Assembly: GCF_001882345.1 (NCBI RefSeq)
Contig: NZ_MINL01000001.1
Coordinates: forward strand, 186,001-250,000
From: Halomonas sp. QHL1
GTDB lineage: Bacteria > Pseudomonadota > Gammaproteobacteria > Pseudomonadales > Halomonadaceae
Direction: 5' to 3'
Length of the DNA: 64,000 nt
The notes under the pieces are model-generated. The model was not told the DNA's origin, did no database searches, and worked only from the letters and a program-made list of their open reading frames with translations. Of this stretch, positions 41,038 through 52,176 are shown in pieces; the stretch's first letter is position 1; each line of letters begins with the position of its first letter. The translations under genes were made by a program, and so were the position numbers.

Positions 41038-42024
41038 TTAAATAACACCGCTGGCGAGCAGGTCGTGCATGTGTAAGGCCCCAATAGGGCGCTGTTGTTC
41101 ATCAACCACCGCTAGCGCGGTAATACGGCTCTCTTCCATGATGCGTACCGCTTCGGCCGCCAGGATGTCGGGGCCGATACGCTTGCCCGGTCGGGTCATG
41201 ACATCATCAACGAGCACATCGCGCAGATTATGGAATTGATCTAACGTGCGGCGTAGGTCGCCATCGGTGTAGACCCCGGCCAATCGCCCTTCGCTATCCA
41301 CTACGCAGGTAAAACCAAGCCCTTGCCGGGTAATCTCTAGTAAGGCGTCGCGCAGCGGGCTGCCCAATGCGACCTGGGGCAGGCGCGTGCCGTCGTGCAT
41401 TAGGTCTTTAACGCGTAGCAGTAAGCGTTTGCCTAAACTGCCGCCGGGATGGGAGAGGGCAAAATCTTCAGCGGTAAATCCACGTGCCTCCAGTAACGCC
41501 ACTGCCAGTGCATCGCCTAGGGCGAGAGCGGCGGTGGTGGAGCTGGTGGGGGCGAGGTCCAGCGGGCACGCCTCACGCTCAACGCCACTGTTTAAGTGCG
41601 CATCAGCGTGTTTGGCAAGCGTGGAGTTTGGCCGCCCCGTCATGCTGACCAGCGGTATGCCCAGGCGCTTAAGCAGTGGTAGCAGGGCAGTGACTTCGGC
41701 AGTTTCACCGGAGTTAGACAGCGCCAGCACTACATCAGCACGGGTAATCATGCCCAGGTCGCCGTGGCTGGCTTCACCCGGGTGAACGAAAAAAGCCGGT
41801 GTGCCCGTACTGGCAAGTGTCGCCGCCAGCTTGCCCGCAATATGCCCCGACTTGCCCATGCCCGTCACCACCACACGGCCTTGGCAGGCGAGGATCAGCT
41901 CGCAGGCGCGGTCAAAGCTTTCGTCTAGTTTAGCCTGGAGACCACCAATCGCTGCCTGCTCAATTTGCAGCGTACGCAGTGCGCTTTCGCGTAGTAGGCT
42001 GGATGAAGCGAGAGGCTGGCGCAT
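41038..42024 (-). CDS. kdsD: D-arabinose 5-phosphate isomerase KdsD
   Basis: Converts ribulose 5-phosphate to arabinose 5-phosphate, the first committed step to Kdo. The 328 residues contain an N-terminal SIS domain (VVVTGMGKSGHIAGKLAATL and FFVHPGEASHGDLGMI) and two C-terminal CBS domains. The start at 42024 (MRQPLASSSLLRES) is chosen; the open frame extends 48 codons upstream without family similarity. It heads the minus-strand run kdsD-kdsC-lptCAB-rpoN and is divergent from mlaF. Confidence 0.95.
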   Translation of the reverse strand: MRQPLASSSLLRESALRTLQIEQAAIGGLQAKLDESFDRACELILACQGRVVVTGMGKSGHIAGKLAATLASTGTPAFFVHPGEASHGDLGMITRADVVLALSNSGETAEVTALLPLLKRLGIPLVSMTGRPNSTLAKHADAHLNSGVEREACPLDLAPTSSTTAALALGDALAVALLEARGFTAEDFALSHPGGSLGKRLLLRVKDLMHDGTRLPQVALGSPLRDALLEITRQGLGFTCVVDSEGRLAGVYTDGDLRRTLDQFHNLRDVLVDDVMTRPGKRIGPDILAAEAVRIMEESRITALAVVDEQQRPIGALHMHDLLASGVI

Positions 42025-42332
42025 AGCGTTTTCTCTTAACGATTGAAAATGTAAAAAGTAGTAACCGCCAAGAATAACATCTCGACACCGCTTATAGGCA
42101 GTAATTGAGCTCGAAACCCCAGGTGGTTTGAGTGATAAGTTGGCCAGAGCTAGGGATTTGCTTACCAACGGTTTTATTAATCAACAGTAAAGCACACTCG
42201 CAAAGTAATGCTGTGTGGAGTTATAGTACAATGTTCGATAATGTTTTAGAAACACTGTTTTCTAACTACGGTAGCAGCAAGTAGGGTATGATATTTAGCC
42301 CTAGCTACGCCTCGTTAAGAGTCAACTGATCA
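42025..42332. promoter_or_regulatory. divergent control region between kdsD and mlaF
   Basis: This 308-base gap holds no gene. An imperfect operator-like palindrome TTAGAAA-CACTGT-TTTCTAA lies at 42246-42265 and a TATGAT element at 42287-42292 is a possible -10 for the mla operon, with a poor -35. The kdsD-proximal half shows no clear promoter. Both transcripts concern the outer membrane, so joint control is possible, but this is inference. Confidence 0.5.
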
Positions 42333-43157
42333 ATGACAGATGCACCCTTTATAGAAATTGAAGACCTTTATTTCTCACGTGGCGATCACGAAATTTTCCG
42401 TGGCGTGAATATGACCATACCGCGGGGTAAAGTGACGGCGATCATGGGGCCAAGTGGCACCGGTAAAACGACGCTGCTGAAGCTGATCGGTGGACAGTTA
42501 ACCCCGGAGAGTGGGCGGATACTCATTGATGGGCAGGATGTTCATAAACTCTCCCGGAAGGCGCTATTCACGCTACGCAAGCGCATGGGAATGCTGTTTC
42601 AGAGTGGTGCGCTGTTTTCCGATTTGGATGTGTTCGAGAACGTTGCCTTTCCGCTGCGGGTGCATACGGATTTGCCCGACACCATGGTGCGCGATCTAGT
42701 GTTGCTCAAGCTACAGGCTGTCGGGTTGCGCGGAGCGCGACACTTAACACCTGCGGAGCTGTCCGGAGGGATGGCGCGCCGGGTGGCGTTGGCGCGTGCG
42801 GTGGCGCTGGATCCCGAGTTGATTCTGTATGACGAGCCGTTTGTTGGCCAGGATCCCATTTCAATGGGCGTGTTGGTGCAGCTAATTAAGCGCCTTAATC
42901 AAGCACTGCAGCTCACCTCTGTGGTGGTCTCTCATGATATCAAGGAGACCTTGAGCATCGCGGACTACCTCTATTTGATTGCTGATGGTCAAGTGGTGGC
43001 TCATGGCACACCGCAGACTTTGGACGCCAATCAAGATCCGCGGGTTAGTCAGTTTATTCATGGCGAACCCGATGGCCCGGTGCCGTTCCACTATCCTGCT
43101 GAGGCATTTTATCGCGATATTTTGGGTGAAGCCCCGGCGACACAGATAGGTAGCTGA
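42333..43157 (+). CDS. mlaF: phospholipid transport ABC ATPase MlaF
   Basis: ATPase of the MlaFEDB complex that keeps outer-membrane lipid asymmetry. The 274 residues have Walker A GPSGTGKTT, Q-loop MLFQSGALFSDLDVFENVAF, signature ELSGGMARRVALARA and Walker B ELILYDEPFVGQDP. First gene of mlaF-mlaE-mlaD-mlaC-mlaB. 49 bases separate it from mlaE. Confidence 0.97.
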   Translation: MTDAPFIEIEDLYFSRGDHEIFRGVNMTIPRGKVTAIMGPSGTGKTTLLKLIGGQLTPESGRILIDGQDVHKLSRKALFTLRKRMGMLFQSGALFSDLDVFENVAFPLRVHTDLPDTMVRDLVLLKLQAVGLRGARHLTPAELSGGMARRVALARAVALDPELILYDEPFVGQDPISMGVLVQLIKRLNQALQLTSVVVSHDIKETLSIADYLYLIADGQVVAHGTPQTLDANQDPRVSQFIHGEPDGPVPFHYPAEAFYRDILGEAPATQIGS

Positions 43158-43206
43158 CAAATTTAGCTTAAATGTACAAATGCAGGGTAAATAAAGGGCA
43201 GGGTTA

Positions 43207-44007
43207 ATGCAGTCAAAATTCTCTAACAGCGCCGCGCGGATTACCCGGCTGGGACGCCGAGGGTGCGACTTAATGGAAGCGCTGGGTCGAGCTGGCGTGT
43301 TTCTATTTCAGTCGGCGATTGGTCTGCCTTCCCGAGAAGGTTGGCGATTATGGTTGCACCAGATGCACTTTGTCGGCGTTCTTTCGATAGCCATTGTGCT
43401 GGTCTCGGGGCTGTTTATCGGCATGGTGCTGGCGCTGCAGGGCTATACCATTCTGGTCGATTTCGGGGCTGAGCAGGCGCTTGGCCAAATGGTGGCGCTT
43501 TCGCTATTGCGTGAGCTAGCACCGGTTGTGGCGGCGCTGCTATTTGCCGGGCGGGCAGGCTCTGCGCTTACCGCCGAGATTGGTTTGATGAAAGCGACAG
43601 AGCAGCTCACCAGCATGGAAATGATCGGTGTTGACCCGCTGCGTCGCGTGGTGGCTCCTCGATTATGGGCAGGTTTCGTGTCGCTGCCTATTCTTACGGT
43701 GGGGTTTAGCGTGGTGGGTATCTGGGGAGGCTACCTGGTGGGCGTTGAGTGGTTAGGCGTCTTTGAGGGTTCCTATTGGAGCAACATGCAGGCCAACGTG
43801 ACCTTTATCAATGATATTGGTAACGGCATGATCAAAAGCGCCGTGTTTGCGTTGGTGGTGACCTGGATTGCGGTGTTCCAAGGTTATGATTTGGTGCCCA
43901 CTTCTGAAGGTATCTCCCGTGCTACTACGCGCACAGTAGTGTATTCGTCGCTTGCAGTATTGGGGCTTGATTTTGTGTTGACCGCCATCATGTTTGGCGG
44001 CCTTTAA
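43207..44007 (+). CDS. mlaE: phospholipid transport permease MlaE
   Basis: Integral membrane subunit of MlaFEDB. The 266 residues carry five or so hydrophobic segments with the MlaE family sequences [40 protein letters not shown] and [20 protein letters not shown]. The ATG follows a weak site (GGGCAGGGTTA). Membrane-embedded dimer in known homologues. Confidence 0.97.
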   Translation: MQSKFSNSAARITRLGRRGCDLMEALGRAGVFLFQSAIGLPSREGWRLWLHQMHFVGVLSIAIVLVSGLFIGMVLALQGYTILVDFGAEQALGQMVALSLLRELAPVVAALLFAGRAGSALTAEIGLMKATEQLTSMEMIGVDPLRRVVAPRLWAGFVSLPILTVGFSVVGIWGGYLVGVEWLGVFEGSYWSNMQANVTFINDIGNGMIKSAVFALVVTWIAVFQGYDLVPTSEGISRATTRTVVYSSLAVLGLDFVLTAIMFGGL

Positions 44008-44023
44008 TGGCTGGAGCAGTTTC

Positions 44024-44488
44024 ATGAAACGCAGTAAAACCATGGAGTTCGGTGTTGGCTTGTTTATGGTGGCAGGCATCCTAGGGCTTGTGTTCCTCGG
44101 CTTGCGTGTTAGTGGATTGACGCTCTCTGCACCCACACAGTCGTTTCAGCTAGAGGCCAACTTTGCCAATATTGGCAGCTTAAAGCCCCGCGCCAGGGTT
44201 ACTATGGCTGGCGTAACGGTGGGTCGGGTAGAAGCCATTGAGCTGGATACGCAATGGTTCGATGCACGGGTAGTGTTAAGTCTGGATAGCGAGCTTGAAG
44301 GCCAGCTCTCAAAAGATTCGATTGCCTCTATCCTGACGGCAGGTTTGTTAGGTGAGCAGTACATTGGCCTGAGCGTGGGCGGCGACCCCGAGGTGTTGGA
44401 AAATGGCGACACTATTCGAGATACCCAGTCGGCGCTGGTGCTGGAAGAACTTATCCAGCAGTTTGTGTCCAATATGGCAAGTAACTAG
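44024..44488 (+). CDS. mlaD: phospholipid transport MCE protein MlaD
   Basis: Inner-membrane-anchored MCE-domain protein; six copies form a ring with a central hydrophobic pore. The 154 residues start MKRSKTMEFGVGLFMVAGIL with one membrane helix, then the MCE domain (LEANFANIGSLKPRARVTMA). The C-terminal helical SALVLEELIQQFVSN is short. An earlier start at 43994 would overlap mlaE and is not needed. mlaC follows. Confidence 0.96.
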   Translation: MKRSKTMEFGVGLFMVAGILGLVFLGLRVSGLTLSAPTQSFQLEANFANIGSLKPRARVTMAGVTVGRVEAIELDTQWFDARVVLSLDSELEGQLSKDSIASILTAGLLGEQYIGLSVGGDPEVLENGDTIRDTQSALVLEELIQQFVSNMASN

Positions 44489-44553
44489 TGTTCCAAATGA
44501 CAGGCTCCAATCAGTGTAATAACGGGCCCAGTGCAATAAATGGTAGGGAGATA

Positions 44554-45216
44554 ATGGCTATGAATGGAATGAACACAATGTTGGGGCGTTGGTTATTAGG
44601 GTTGATGATCGCAATGCTAATGGTACCGCTACAGTCACAGGCCCAGTCTCAAACGCCAGAAGAGATGATTCGCGTTAACGTTGAGTCACTGATGGCTGAT
44701 CTTGAAGGCCGCAAAGATTACTACGCTAACAACCTTGGCGAGCTCGAAGAACTGGTGGATAGCAATCTCGATCAAGTGGCTGACTTCCGCTACATCGGTG
44801 CTAGCGTGATGGGCAGCTATTTTCGCAACGCTTCGCCTGAACAGCGTAGCCGCTTTGTTGATGTGTTTCGCCAGACGCTGATTGATACCTATACCCGCGG
44901 TCTGGTGACGTTTGATTATGATGAGCTGCGGGTATTGGATACCCAGCAGGCTCAGCGCTATGACGACCAGGCCAGCGTTGCCATGGAAGTGGTGGCCAAT
45001 AATGGAGAGGTGTATCCCGTAAGCTATAGCCTGCGGCTCTCCGACGGCAAATGGCGGGTAGTTAATGTGATCGTTAATGGTATTAACCTAGGCCTGACGT
45101 TCCGCAATCAGTTTGATCAAGCCATGCGCGACAACAACCGTGATTATGACGCGGTTATTAATGGGTGGTCGCCTGAAGTGGGTGTTGACGAGCTTGAGCA
45201 GGGAGGCGATGCGTGA
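44554..45216 (+). CDS. mlaC: periplasmic phospholipid-binding protein MlaC
   Basis: Soluble shuttle that carries phospholipid between MlaA-porin in the outer membrane and MlaFEDB. The 220 residues begin with a signal peptide (about 1-30, ending QSQAQ), then the MlaC domain with SVMGSYFRNASPEQRSRFVD and LSDGKWRVVNVIVNGINLGL. The start at 44554 is supported by AGGGAG upstream; the longer frame from 44488 is not. The stop overlaps the mlaB start (GTGA). Confidence 0.95.
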   Translation: MAMNGMNTMLGRWLLGLMIAMLMVPLQSQAQSQTPEEMIRVNVESLMADLEGRKDYYANNLGELEELVDSNLDQVADFRYIGASVMGSYFRNASPEQRSRFVDVFRQTLIDTYTRGLVTFDYDELRVLDTQQAQRYDDQASVAMEVVANNGEVYPVSYSLRLSDGKWRVVNVIVNGINLGLTFRNQFDQAMRDNNRDYDAVINGWSPEVGVDELEQGGDA

Positions 45217-45551
45217 CAGCGCTGTTTTCACACCCCGACGTCACGGTTAGCGTAGAGAACGCTACCTTGCTTGTAGTAGGTGATGTGGAGGTAACCTTGG
45301 CGGCCGATTTGGCCGCCAGTGGTGTTAAATGGCTCAAGCACACCGAGCTAACCTCGATAAGTTTAGATTTTAGTCTTGTTGAAAAAGCCAGCAGTGCCGC
45401 CATTAGCGTGCTGTTTGAATGGCTTCGAATTTGTCGACAGCGCGGTATTCAGATCCAAGCCATTCTTTTTTCAGCTCCGCTACGCCGACTTGCCTCCTTG
45501 GCTGAGTTGGATGCTTTGATCGATCAGCCAGCAACTACTCTGGCCGTTTAA
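45213..45551 (+). CDS. mlaB: STAS-domain protein MlaB
   Basis: Cytoplasmic STAS-domain partner that stabilises MlaF in the transporter. The 112-residue protein starts at a GTG overlapping the mlaC stop. The STAS core is visible (SISLDFSLVEKASSAAISVLFEWLRICR), with Ser at the position where the regulatory Ser/Thr lies in other STAS proteins. Family divergence makes this more uncertain than its neighbours, but position as fifth mla gene is diagnostic. Confidence 0.9.
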   Translation: MTALFSHPDVTVSVENATLLVVGDVEVTLAADLAASGVKWLKHTELTSISLDFSLVEKASSAAISVLFEWLRICRQRGIQIQAILFSAPLRRLASLAELDALIDQPATTLAV

Positions 45552-45644
45552 CGCCTCGGCATCGCCAAGCGCACTGCTTTTCTTTATTATGTCGACCCAA
45601 TTACGTTCATTAATAACGATGACCCCAAAGGAGTTTTCTGCGCC

Positions 45645-47169
<1,525 letters not shown>

Positions 47170-47216
47170 ACCATTTCTGCTAAGCCCCTGCATGCTAATA
47201 ACCACTGGGCGACACG

Positions 47217-47870
47217 ATGAGTAAGCAACTGATTTTAGCCCTCTCGAAGGGTCGTATTCTGGAAGAGACACTGCCGCTGCTAGCCGATGCGGGTATTACG
47301 CCCGCAGAGGATTTAAGCAAAAGTCGTAAGCTGCTATTTGATACCAACTTGCCCGACGTAAAACTGGTGATTATCCGCGCCACCGATGTGCCCACCTACG
47401 TTCAACTAGGGGCAGCCGATGTCGGTATTGCAGGTAAAGATGTACTGCTTGAGCACGGTGCCGAAGGGCTTTATGAGCCGCTGGATTTGGAGATTGCCCG
47501 CTGTAAGTTGATGACAGCGGGTGTGACCGGCCAATTGCCAGCCCGTGCCCGGCGTCGGGTGGCAACGAAATTTGTTAACGTGGCCCGACGCTACTACGCC
47601 GAGCAGGGAATTCAAGCCGAGGTGATCAAACTTTATGGCGCTATGGAACTGGCGCCGTTAATGAACCTCGCCGATGAAATTGTCGATATCGTCGATACTG
47701 GCAATACCTTGCGGGCAAATGGTATGGAACCACGTGAGCTTATTGCCCATATCAGCACCCGGCTAGTGGTGAATAAGGCTGCTATGACGATGAAGCATGA
47801 GCGTATTAAGCCGTTATTAGAGCGCTTGGACACTGCGGTCAAAAAGCGTCAGGCCCAGCTTGCCGAATGA
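47217..47870 (+). CDS. hisG: ATP phosphoribosyltransferase, short form (HisG-S)
   Basis: Catalytic subunit of the first step in histidine synthesis. At 217 residues it lacks the C-terminal regulatory domain of long HisG, so it needs HisZ for activity; hisZ is at 3409-4605 in this window. Family features include [20 protein letters not shown] and the PRPP-binding [17 protein letters not shown]. The hisD gene follows 13 bases later. Confidence 0.96.
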   Translation: MSKQLILALSKGRILEETLPLLADAGITPAEDLSKSRKLLFDTNLPDVKLVIIRATDVPTYVQLGAADVGIAGKDVLLEHGAEGLYEPLDLEIARCKLMTAGVTGQLPARARRRVATKFVNVARRYYAEQGIQAEVIKLYGAMELAPLMNLADEIVDIVDTGNTLRANGMEPRELIAHISTRLVVNKAAMTMKHERIKPLLERLDTAVKKRQAQLAE

Positions 47871-47883
47871 TGTGAGGTGACCC

Positions 47884-49212
47884 ATGAGTGAACCCATGAG
47901 CAAACAGACGACTGCGACGATTTCACGGCTATCGACAAGCGATGCTGCCTTTAACCAGCGACTTGATGAACTGTTAGATTGGGAAGGGGTGTCTGACAAA
48001 GCGGTGCAGGCGCGGGTCGAAGGAATTCTTGCCAGCGTAAAGCAGCGCGGCGATGCGGCGGTAGTGGAAGCCACGAACCGCTTTGACCGGCTTTCTGCTA
48101 CCTCTATGGACGAACTGCAGTTGACACCCGAGCAGTTGAAAAAAGCGTTTGATAACTTGCCCGCCGAGCAGCGCGAGGCGCTCTCCACTGCCGCCGAGCG
48201 GATTAAGCGCTACCACGAGCGCCAGAAGCCCAGCTCCTGGCAATACGAAGAGGCAGACGGCACGGTGCTGGGGCAGAAAGTCACCCCGCTGGATCGCGCC
48301 GGTATTTACGTTCCTGGCGGAAAGGCTGCTTATCCCTCGTCGGTGCTGATGAATGCCATTCCTGCCCATGTGGCCGGCGTGCGCGAAATCGTTATGGTCG
48401 TGCCTACGCCGGATGGCGTGCTCAATGAGCTGGTGCTGGCAGCGGCCCACCTAGCGGGAGTGGACTATGTGTTCACGATTGGCGGTGCCCAAGCGGTCGC
48501 AGCGCTGGCTTACGGCACTGAAAGTATTCCCCGAGTCGATAAAATAGTTGGGCCGGGCAATATTTATGTGGCCACGGCTAAACGTGCGGTATTTGGTCAA
48601 GTGGGGATTGATATGATTGCCGGGCCTTCGGAAATTATGGTGGTTTCCGATGGACAGACCGATCCCGATTGGCTGGCGATGGATCTATTTTCTCAAGCCG
48701 AGCACGACGAAGATGCCCAGGCGATCTTGGTGAGCTGGGATGCTGAGCACATAGATGCCGTTGAAGCGGCCATTGAGCGGCTGCTGCCGACCTTAGAGCG
48801 CGAAGAGATCGTGCGTGAGTCGCTGCGTAAGCGAGGAGCGTTGGTGCTCTGCCAGGACGCCCAAGAGGCGATTACGCTGATTAACCGGATCGCTCCTGAA
48901 CACCTGGAGCTTTCGATTGCTGCCCCGGAAACGTGGTTAGACGATATTCGCCATGCTGGCGCCATCTTTATGGGACGTTACACCGCCGAAGCGCTGGGTG
49001 ATTACTGTGCTGGACCAAATCACGTGCTGCCTACCTCTGGCACGGCGCGTTTCTCTTCACCGCTGGGGGTTTACGATTTCCAGAAGCGCTCTTCGATTAT
49101 TCACTGCTCCGCAGACGGCGCTTCTGAGCTGGGTAAAATCGCCTCGGTATTGGCGCGGGGTGAGTCGTTGACCGCCCACGCCCGCTCAGCGGAGTACCGG
49201 ATTAACGATTGA
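47884..49212 (+). CDS. hisD: histidinol dehydrogenase
   Basis: NAD- and zinc-dependent enzyme for the last two steps of histidine synthesis. The 442-residue protein has the signatures [34 protein letters not shown] and [15 protein letters not shown], and the metal/catalytic region APEHLELS and [16 protein letters not shown]. Start at 47884 with GAGGTGA upstream; a second ATG at 47896 is possible. In Pseudomonas hisC follows; here the next gene is degS on the opposite strand. Confidence 0.97.
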   Translation: MSEPMSKQTTATISRLSTSDAAFNQRLDELLDWEGVSDKAVQARVEGILASVKQRGDAAVVEATNRFDRLSATSMDELQLTPEQLKKAFDNLPAEQREALSTAAERIKRYHERQKPSSWQYEEADGTVLGQKVTPLDRAGIYVPGGKAAYPSSVLMNAIPAHVAGVREIVMVVPTPDGVLNELVLAAAHLAGVDYVFTIGGAQAVAALAYGTESIPRVDKIVGPGNIYVATAKRAVFGQVGIDMIAGPSEIMVVSDGQTDPDWLAMDLFSQAEHDEDAQAILVSWDAEHIDAVEAAIERLLPTLEREEIVRESLRKRGALVLCQDAQEAITLINRIAPEHLELSIAAPETWLDDIRHAGAIFMGRYTAEALGDYCAGPNHVLPTSGTARFSSPLGVYDFQKRSSIIHCSADGASELGKIASVLARGESLTAHARSAEYRIND

Positions 49213-49295
49213 TACGACCGCTATGGCCAGCGCGCTCATATCACTAGCCGTGTATTAGTAGCTGGACGATTAGTTACTATGTGTTTGTAGGCATG

Positions 49296-50561
49296 CTATG
49301 AGTCGCGTTGGCCGTGCGTCTCTTCATTAATCGGGATGGTGGGTAGCGGACGCTCTCCTACTTCCAGCGTCATTTCCATCCGTTCACCGCTACGTACGAT
49401 GGTTAATGGTAGCGAGGTGCCGGGGGCAATAGAGGCAATTTCGCTCATCGTGGAGCGGGCATTCAAAATAGGTTGGCCGTCGACGGCGAGGAGTACATCG
49501 CCTGGTTCTAGTCCCGCTTTCGCGGCGGGCCCGCCGCTAACCACGCCTGCGACGATCACCCCTTGAGGTGTTTGCAGCCCAAAGGAGGCAGCCAGCTCCC
49601 TTGATAGTGCCTGTGCTTCAATGCCCAGCCAGCCACGAATCACTCGTCCTTGGGTGACCAGTTCATCCAAAATGCTGTGGGCAAGGTTGGCGGGAATTGC
49701 AAAGCCAATACCCTGAGAGCCACCTGAGCGCGAGAATATCGCCGTATTGATGCCAACCATTGCTCCTTCAGGGTTGACCAGTGCGCCACCTGAATTGCCC
49801 GGATTGATGGCTGCATCTGTTTGGATAAAATCTTCGTAGGCGTTTAGCCCTAAATGGTTTCGCCCTGTGGCGCTAATGATGCCCATGGTAACCGTCTGGC
49901 CCACGCCAAAAGGGTTGCCAATGGCAAGCGCTACGTCGCCCACCGCTACGTCGGCAGAGTCTGTCAGTTCAATTACCGGCAAATCGTCCAGGTTAATTCT
50001 CAACACGGCTAGATCACTTTCAGGGTCTGTGCCGATCACCTCGGCAAGGGTTTCGCGTCCGTCACGCAGCGCGACCTGGATTTCATCGGCGCCGTTGATG
50101 ACGTGGTGATTGGTAAGCACGTAGCCGTCCTCGCTGACAATAACGCCAGAACCCAAACTTGAGAGCATGCGCTGGTGGGTCGTTGCGTCATCGCCCTGGT
50201 TATCAAAAAATTGCTGAAAAAACGGATCTGACATCAGCGGGTGCTGGTCGCGCTCAACAATGCGCGAAGAGTAAATATTTACCACCGCTGGCGCGGCTTG
50301 CTCCACTGCCTGTGCGTAACTGACGGGCCCATCGTTGCGGGAAAGCGGCGCTGCCTGGTGAATTTCCGGTGCAGGGCGATTGGGATTCGGCTCTGCTACT
50401 GTAGGAATCGTAGAAATAACCGGAGCGGGAGGTTGAGGGGCTTGTGGTGATGACTCACGAAACGGGTTGGGCAGCTGCTCGGGGAGCGCAAATAGGATCA
50501 CCAAAGCGAGCAGCACGCCAGTGATAATAGGCCATAGGTAAGGCAGCACGTAGCGTCGCAT
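49296..50561 (-). CDS. degS: envelope serine protease DegS/AlgW type
   Basis: Site-1 protease that senses misfolded outer-membrane proteins and cleaves the anti-sigma factor RseA/MucA to release sigma-E. Features: a membrane anchor (about residues 7-26), a Pro-rich linker (about 35-70), a trypsin-like domain with triad His153 (TNHHV), Asp183 (ESDLAV) and Ser257 (GNSGGA), and one C-terminal PDZ domain (about 310-405). At 421 residues it is longer than E. coli DegS, mainly in the linker. One PDZ and an anchor favour DegS/AlgW over DegP. Confidence 0.94.
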   Translation of the reverse strand: MRRYVLPYLWPIITGVLLALVILFALPEQLPNPFRESSPQAPQPPAPVISTIPTVAEPNPNRPAPEIHQAAPLSRNDGPVSYAQAVEQAAPAVVNIYSSRIVERDQHPLMSDPFFQQFFDNQGDDATTHQRMLSSLGSGVIVSEDGYVLTNHHVINGADEIQVALRDGRETLAEVIGTDPESDLAVLRINLDDLPVIELTDSADVAVGDVALAIGNPFGVGQTVTMGIISATGRNHLGLNAYEDFIQTDAAINPGNSGGALVNPEGAMVGINTAIFSRSGGSQGIGFAIPANLAHSILDELVTQGRVIRGWLGIEAQALSRELAASFGLQTPQGVIVAGVVSGGPAAKAGLEPGDVLLAVDGQPILNARSTMSEIASIAPGTSLPLTIVRSGERMEMTLEVGERPLPTIPINEETHGQRDS

Positions 50562-50689
50562 GCAATCAATTCCTTAACGGGTCGGTCTCGCTGTTCGCGA
50601 TAAAAAGCAGCGAGTTTTACAATGGTTTTATGGTAACACTTTCTTAGCAAGTACCTCACGGGTGCAGTTAAATCAATAAAGGACTCAAT

Positions 50690-51451
50690 ATGATTCATCG
50701 TGACCAATTAGTGGCGGCCTGTGACCATCAGTTACGTGCGTCTGAATTTAAAGATTTTACGATTAACGGTTTACAGGTGGCGGGTGGCGAGCACGTCAAG
50801 CGCATCATGACGGGCGTGACTGCCTGCCAGGCCCTGCTGGACGAAGCCGTGGCTTGGCAAGCGGATATGGTACTGGTGCATCACGGCTACTTTTGGAAAA
50901 ACGAGCCCGTGGCGATTACCGGCATGAAGCAGCGGCGGATTAAAACCCTGCTTGATCATGACATTAGCCTGTTAGCGTATCATCTGCCCCTGGATGCCCA
51001 TGCAGAGATGGGCAACAACGCTGAGTTGGCCCGACGCCTGGGGTGGAAAGTAGAGGGGTGTATTGATGGCGAATTGGGGGAGGGGCTTTTGTGGTCAGGG
51101 CGATTACCGCAGCCACATTCTGTCGGCGAGCTGGCGGCGCAAATAGCGCAAACCTTACAGCGTGAGCCTTTGGTCATTGAAGCCCCACAAGTGGGGGATA
51201 TTGAGCGTATCGCCTGGTGCACCGGTGGTGCACAGGACATGATCACCGCCGCCTTTGAGGCCGGCGCGCAGGCCTTCGTTTCAGGTGAAATATCTGAACG
51301 AACTACCCACTTGGCGCGGGAAATGGGGATTCACTATATCGCCGCGGGACATCATGCCACTGAGCGTTATGGGGTTCAGGCGCTTGGCGAATGGCTAAGC
51401 GATGAGTACGACGTCGAACACCGCTTTGTGGATATTGATAATCCTGCTTAA
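50690..51451 (+). CDS. ybgI: NIF3-family dinuclear-metal protein (YbgI)
   Basis: Member of the NIF3/YbgI family, related to GTP cyclohydrolase I type 2, with a dinuclear metal site; the physiological role is not established. The 253-residue sequence has the metal-binding ADMVLVHHGYFWKNEPVAIT near residue 65, YHLPLDAHAEMGNNAELARR and the C-terminal HHATERYGVQALGEWL. Same neighbour relation to algW as in Pseudomonas. It converges on yhcB. Confidence 0.94.
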   Translation: MIHRDQLVAACDHQLRASEFKDFTINGLQVAGGEHVKRIMTGVTACQALLDEAVAWQADMVLVHHGYFWKNEPVAITGMKQRRIKTLLDHDISLLAYHLPLDAHAEMGNNAELARRLGWKVEGCIDGELGEGLLWSGRLPQPHSVGELAAQIAQTLQREPLVIEAPQVGDIERIAWCTGGAQDMITAAFEAGAQAFVSGEISERTTHLAREMGIHYIAAGHHATERYGVQALGEWLSDEYDVEHRFVDIDNPA

Positions 51452-51460
51452 CATATTAAA

Positions 51461-51493
51461 TGCCCCGGATCGTTGATGTCAGAAGCCGGGGCA
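51461..51493 (-). terminator. possible terminator between ybgI and yhcB
   Basis: TGCCCCGG (51461-51468) pairs with CCGGGGCA (51486-51493) across a 17-base loop. On the minus strand it is followed by TTTAATATG, a weak tail suited to ending the yhcB transcript. Confidence 0.4.
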
Positions 51494-51509
51494 AAGCAGT
51501 CACTAACTA

Positions 51510-51968
51510 TTAGTAGCGCGGTGGCTGGGGTGTCGCCACCTCATTGCCTCTCAAACCAAAATCTTCTGATAGCGTGCCGCCCTTACCATCCGCATAGTCG
51601 CGGGGAGTGGCAGGAGTGGTGGCGTCCGCCTTTGTCTGCTGCTCTTGCGTTGAATCGATGCCCGAGAGATCGAGGCTAGGCTGAATGGCCGCGTCGCGTA
51701 TATTCCACTCCTCTGCGTCCTCTTTGAGTTGAAGCTCTAACTGGTTAGCTTCATCGCGGATATTGCTTAAGCGTTGATAAATGCCCGTTAAATGGCTGCC
51801 CACGCTGCTCTTCATCTCGGCAATCTGGTGCTCGCGTTCGAGCAGCTTTTGACGCATGGAAGCAGCCTCACGCTGGCTTTTGCTGAATAGGCGGTAGCAG
51901 CCTAATCCAACAATCACACCGACGATAAAACCGATAATGGCAAAGGTTAATGGTGAGCTTGCGTCCAC
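51510..51968 (-). CDS. zapG: cell-envelope protein YhcB/ZapG (DUF1043)
   Basis: Inner-membrane protein that in E. coli joins envelope biogenesis and division. The 152 residues have one N-terminal membrane helix (about 7-25, FAIIGFIVGVIVGLGCYRLF), then a helical coiled-coil-like region (QREAASMRQKLLEREHQIAE onwards) and a low-complexity tail. It is divergent from zapE, another division-linked gene, as seen for yhcB and zapE in E. coli. Confidence 0.92.
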   Translation of the reverse strand: MDASSPLTFAIIGFIVGVIVGLGCYRLFSKSQREAASMRQKLLEREHQIAEMKSSVGSHLTGIYQRLSNIRDEANQLELQLKEDAEEWNIRDAAIQPSLDLSGIDSTQEQQTKADATTPATPRDYADGKGGTLSEDFGLRGNEVATPQPPRY

Positions 51969-52103
51969 AGTGTTCTCCCTGGCGCCTTGAATAAATAGTT
52001 AGGCTGCATTAGCTGGCAGCTTAAGAAATCAAACAGGCTGCCATTATAGGCGTCAGTCAGCCGGTTGGGTCAATCCACTCATGCGCTTAGATGACTCTGC
52101 GGG

Positions 52104-52109
52104 TATAAT
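52104..52109 (+). promoter_or_regulatory. -10 element upstream of zapE
   Basis: A perfect TATAAT with poor -35 sequence, 68 bases upstream of the zapE ATG at 52177. Its position inside the longer open frame starting at 52081 argues that the downstream ATG is the real start. Confidence 0.45.
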
Positions 52110-52176
52110 CGCAGTCTTCTTAAGGTTGCCAGTGGTTGTGCTGGTTACTGCCTTACATGTTGTGGGAGGCGATTGC

